IMG/VR virus record: IMGVR_UViG_3300012920_003337
Location: 1-22,969 of that record
Length of the DNA stretch: 22,969 nucleotides
Strand: one strand, 5' to 3'
Source of the DNA: a virus
Numbering within the stretch: position 1 is the first letter of the stretch; each line of letters begins with the position of its first letter. The notes beneath the pieces were generated by a model. That model ran no database searches. It had not been told where the DNA came from and saw only the letters and a list, made by a program, of their open reading frames with translations. Position numbers and translations under genes: made by a program. Of the stretch, positions 20,817-22,969 are shown piece after piece.

Positions 20817-22969
20817 ATGGCATCACCATATGAAGCTTATAAAGTACGTGAGTTAGTAACAGCGTACCGATCAGATCCTACTATGTTTACAGATGATCAA
20901 TTAGATCAACTGGAAGCATTGGCTTTTGATAATGGAATAAAGTTTAAACGTATTAACAGTGAGTTTAATCTAAATAGAGCTATAAGACAGGCATTTGCTG
21001 GAGCTGTAGAAGGCTTTACTACATTTGATTTAATGTCTGAAAAGCCTCGTAATACAGGCGAAGCTATATTTAGACAGATTGGACATTTAGTAGGCTTTGC
21101 TCCGGGTATTGCTAAAGCACCTATAGTAGCTGCATCTAAAGTTGCACAACGAGTTACTGGCAAGCAAGCACCTAGTCGTTTTACAGAAGCAGTATTAGAT
21201 CATATAGATATATTAAATACTAAGTCTGTTCCTATGCAATTTAGCAGAGCAGGTAAATTAGGTTTAGATAAAATATTAACTAAAACTGGTGCAGACTCTG
21301 CAGAATTATTAAAACGTGGTACTGTTGGTAGGCAAATAGCAGATGAAGCTGTAGGCTTGGCTTTTGCTAGTGGTATAAGTAATGTTTGGAAAGGTGAAGA
21401 TGCTGTATTAGATGGTTTTATTGGTGGAGCTATAGCTGGTGGAGCTTTTGGTGGTTTAGGTAATTTTGTTTCTGTAGGTAATTTATATAAAGGTACACCT
21501 CAACAAGTTGAAAGAGCCAATTTAGCATTACGTACTGGAGTAGGTTCTTTGATTACTGGATTACCTAGTACACTTGCTGATGAGCCTACAGAAATGCAGA
21601 TATATAATTATTTATTAGGTGGATTCTTTGGGTACAATGCTAGACCTGCAGTAGATAAAGAAGCATCTAAATGGTTTAATAATAATAGAAATCCTAGAGA
21701 AAACTTCAGACCAGAAGAGTCTAAGGATTTTAAAGACCTAAGTAAAGAAGCAAAAGATTATATACGTTATGAACACCCAATGGGTTATGAGTCTAGTCAA
21801 GGAGAAGCAGGAGGTAGTTCGGGAGTAGCTTTACGATATTTAAATAGAAAAGCAGAAGAAAATGGTGAGACTATAAATTTTAGACAAGAAGCTATTGACC
21901 ATTTTAAACGTAACAATATACAGTATACTGAAAAAGATGTGCTTGATTATTACAGAGAAAGAGCTATAGAGCTGTATGATATTGGTAGAGATAATATTAG
22001 GAATGCTGTAGTATTTAGAAATAACATATATAATAACGAACAAATAGACCAGATGGACACAGTGCAACGTGATCTATTTAGTTTAAGAAAAACGTCTAAT
22101 AAAATATTTGATAAAACAGACAGGTTTGATACTAGTGTAGACGTAGCACAAACAATTAAGAATACTTTTGAGCAGTCTAACAATGACATAGAGATATTTC
22201 GTCAGAATATTAAAAATGCATTTGGTGATGTCATTAGTCCAGACATTAACAAAGAATTAACACAATACTTTATTGACAAGTCTAACATTATGCAGCCGAT
22301 TGATTTACCATTTATTCATGGAAATCAGGCTAGGTTGGCATTGGTAGAAAACGAAAGAATAGGAGATGTAACTATAAGAGAAAAAGCTCCTATGCTTCCT
22401 ATACAAAAGTTGTTACCAGATGCTAACATAAGATTTATGACACATGCTGTGTTAGATGGTAGTCCTGTAAAAATACTAGGTCAAACATCTAAGGATGGTG
22501 AAATAGTATACGATATAAATCAAAAACAACTAGGGTTGCTTAACGATGTTTTAGCAAGTAAAAACAGATACATGTTAAGTGCTAACAAAGATAAGCTTAA
22601 TGTATTTACTAGTGAGTTTAGAGACGATAACTATACGCTTGACGATATATTTAATATATTATCTAGGTCTGGCAGGAGTTTAAAAGAGTTACAAAAAAAT
22701 TATGATGATGCATTGAAATTAGAATACGAGTTGTTTGGTAAAAATGATAATGTTGCTCAAATACATAGAAGAAAGTTTATATCTAATATTGTTAATGAAG
22801 CAGAATTAGAAGGATTACCTGTAGAAGAGGCTTATAGATTTATACAAAAAGACTCACCTTATTTTAAAGATGTAGTAGACTTTAATAAACGTATGCAATT
22901 AGCTACTACTAGAATGTTTTATATGACACCTTCTAGTTTTAAAAATGTAGCAGATACAAACCAAGGTCA
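20817..22969 (+). CDS. Very large virion-associated protein (partial, runs off the window)
   Basis: The frame opens at ATG 20817 (4 bases after the preceding TAA) and stays open to the window end, giving at least 717 codons without a stop. It starts MASPYEAYKVRELVTAYRSD and shares residues 12-45 with the preceding gene. A Gly-rich hydrophobic patch lies at about residues 200-217 (FIGGAIAGGAFGGLGNF). Later parts are charged and helical, with a beta section around ARLALVENERIGDVTIREK. Large, multi-domain proteins with a hydrophobic patch at this place are typical of T7 gp15/gp16-like ejection proteins or other large internal virion proteins of marine podoviruses. I see no clear transglycosylase or protease motif in the part present. 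The C-terminus is unknown. Confidence 0.75.
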   Translation, partial: MASPYEAYKVRELVTAYRSDPTMFTDDQLDQLEALAFDNGIKFKRINSEFNLNRAIRQAFAGAVEGFTTFDLMSEKPRNTGEAIFRQIGHLVGFAPGIAKAPIVAASKVAQRVTGKQAPSRFTEAVLDHIDILNTKSVPMQFSRAGKLGLDKILTKTGADSAELLKRGTVGRQIADEAVGLAFASGISNVWKGEDAVLDGFIGGAIAGGAFGGLGNFVSVGNLYKGTPQQVERANLALRTGVGSLITGLPSTLADEPTEMQIYNYLLGGFFGYNARPAVDKEASKWFNNNRNPRENFRPEESKDFKDLSKEAKDYIRYEHPMGYESSQGEAGGSSGVALRYLNRKAEENGETINFRQEAIDHFKRNNIQYTEKDVLDYYRERAIELYDIGRDNIRNAVVFRNNIYNNEQIDQMDTVQRDLFSLRKTSNKIFDKTDRFDTSVDVAQTIKNTFEQSNNDIEIFRQNIKNAFGDVISPDINKELTQYFIDKSNIMQPIDLPFIHGNQARLALVENERIGDVTIREKAPMLPIQKLLPDANIRFMTHAVLDGSPVKILGQTSKDGEIVYDINQKQLGLLNDVLASKNRYMLSANKDKLNVFTSEFRDDNYTLDDIFNILSRSGRSLKELQKNYDDALKLEYELFGKNDNVAQIHRRKFISNIVNEAELEGLPVEEAYRFIQKDSPYFKDVVDFNKRMQLATTRMFYMTPSSFKNVADTNQG

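Noticed and set aside
21840-22189. Minus-strand frames of 75 and 79 aa near the window end
   Set aside because: They are antisense shadows within the large + strand gene, which is open through the whole region.
1-22969. tRNA genes, CRISPR arrays, insertion sequences, integrase or attachment sites
   Set aside because: I looked for cloverleaf-like, regularly spaced repeat and transposase patterns and saw none that I could support by reading alone.

Overview
The window looks like the structural half of a tailed bacteriophage genome, most likely a podovirus-like (short-tailed) marine phage infecting an AT-rich bacterium. Every gene I can support lies on the + strand. The DNA is visibly AT-rich, genes are packed end to end with many overlapping TAATG stop/start junctions, and several proteins match types I know from marine phage genomes: fibre proteins with WKKV N-termini and DLQIYHNG / VGIGTTSP repeats, a metallophosphatase, and runs of tiny Lys/Arg-rich proteins. 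The host cannot be read from the sequence. A SAR11-like or other low-GC marine host would be a guess.

Layout. 1-3808 is the head module: the tail of an upstream gene (position suggests portal), a 108-aa unknown, a HELGH-motif putative metallopeptidase, a 22-aa basic micro-ORF, a Gln-rich scaffold-like protein, the major capsid protein and a small decoration-like protein. A hairpin that looks like an intrinsic terminator follows at 3824-3849. 3864-5569 holds a small virion-type protein and head-tail adaptor candidates, one of which appears split into two ATGA-coupled genes. 5569-11614 is the fibre region: a short fibre-like ORF, a 301-aa fibre, two tiny tandem paralogues that standard ORF size cut-offs would miss, and a very long fibre that is broken by an apparent -1 frameshift near 9550. 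11625-13420 carries small coiled-coil and single-membrane-span proteins, which are lysis candidates. 13420-14091 encodes three consecutive, extremely basic small proteins. 14094-15254 holds an M15-type endolysin and a calcineurin-like metallophosphatase interrupted by an in-frame TAG. 15247-17811 is an 854-aa tail (nozzle-like) protein. 17811-22969 holds putative internal virion or ejection proteins, ending in a gene of at least 717 codons that runs off the window.

The genes would act together in virion assembly (scaffold, capsid, decoration), tail attachment (adaptors, nozzle), host recognition (fibres), lysis (endolysin plus membrane proteins) and genome delivery (internal proteins). Terminase, polymerase and integrase genes are not in the window. 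I see no tRNA, rRNA, CRISPR array or insertion sequence. No gene-free stretch exceeds 300 bases once the small genes at 6747-7059, 13244-13420 and 13930-14091 are counted.

The observations most worth checking are the frameshifted giant fibre, the amber-interrupted metallophosphatase, the split adaptor, the tandem tiny paralogues, the triple basic-protein cassette, and an N-terminal domain shared by two adjacent virion-type proteins.
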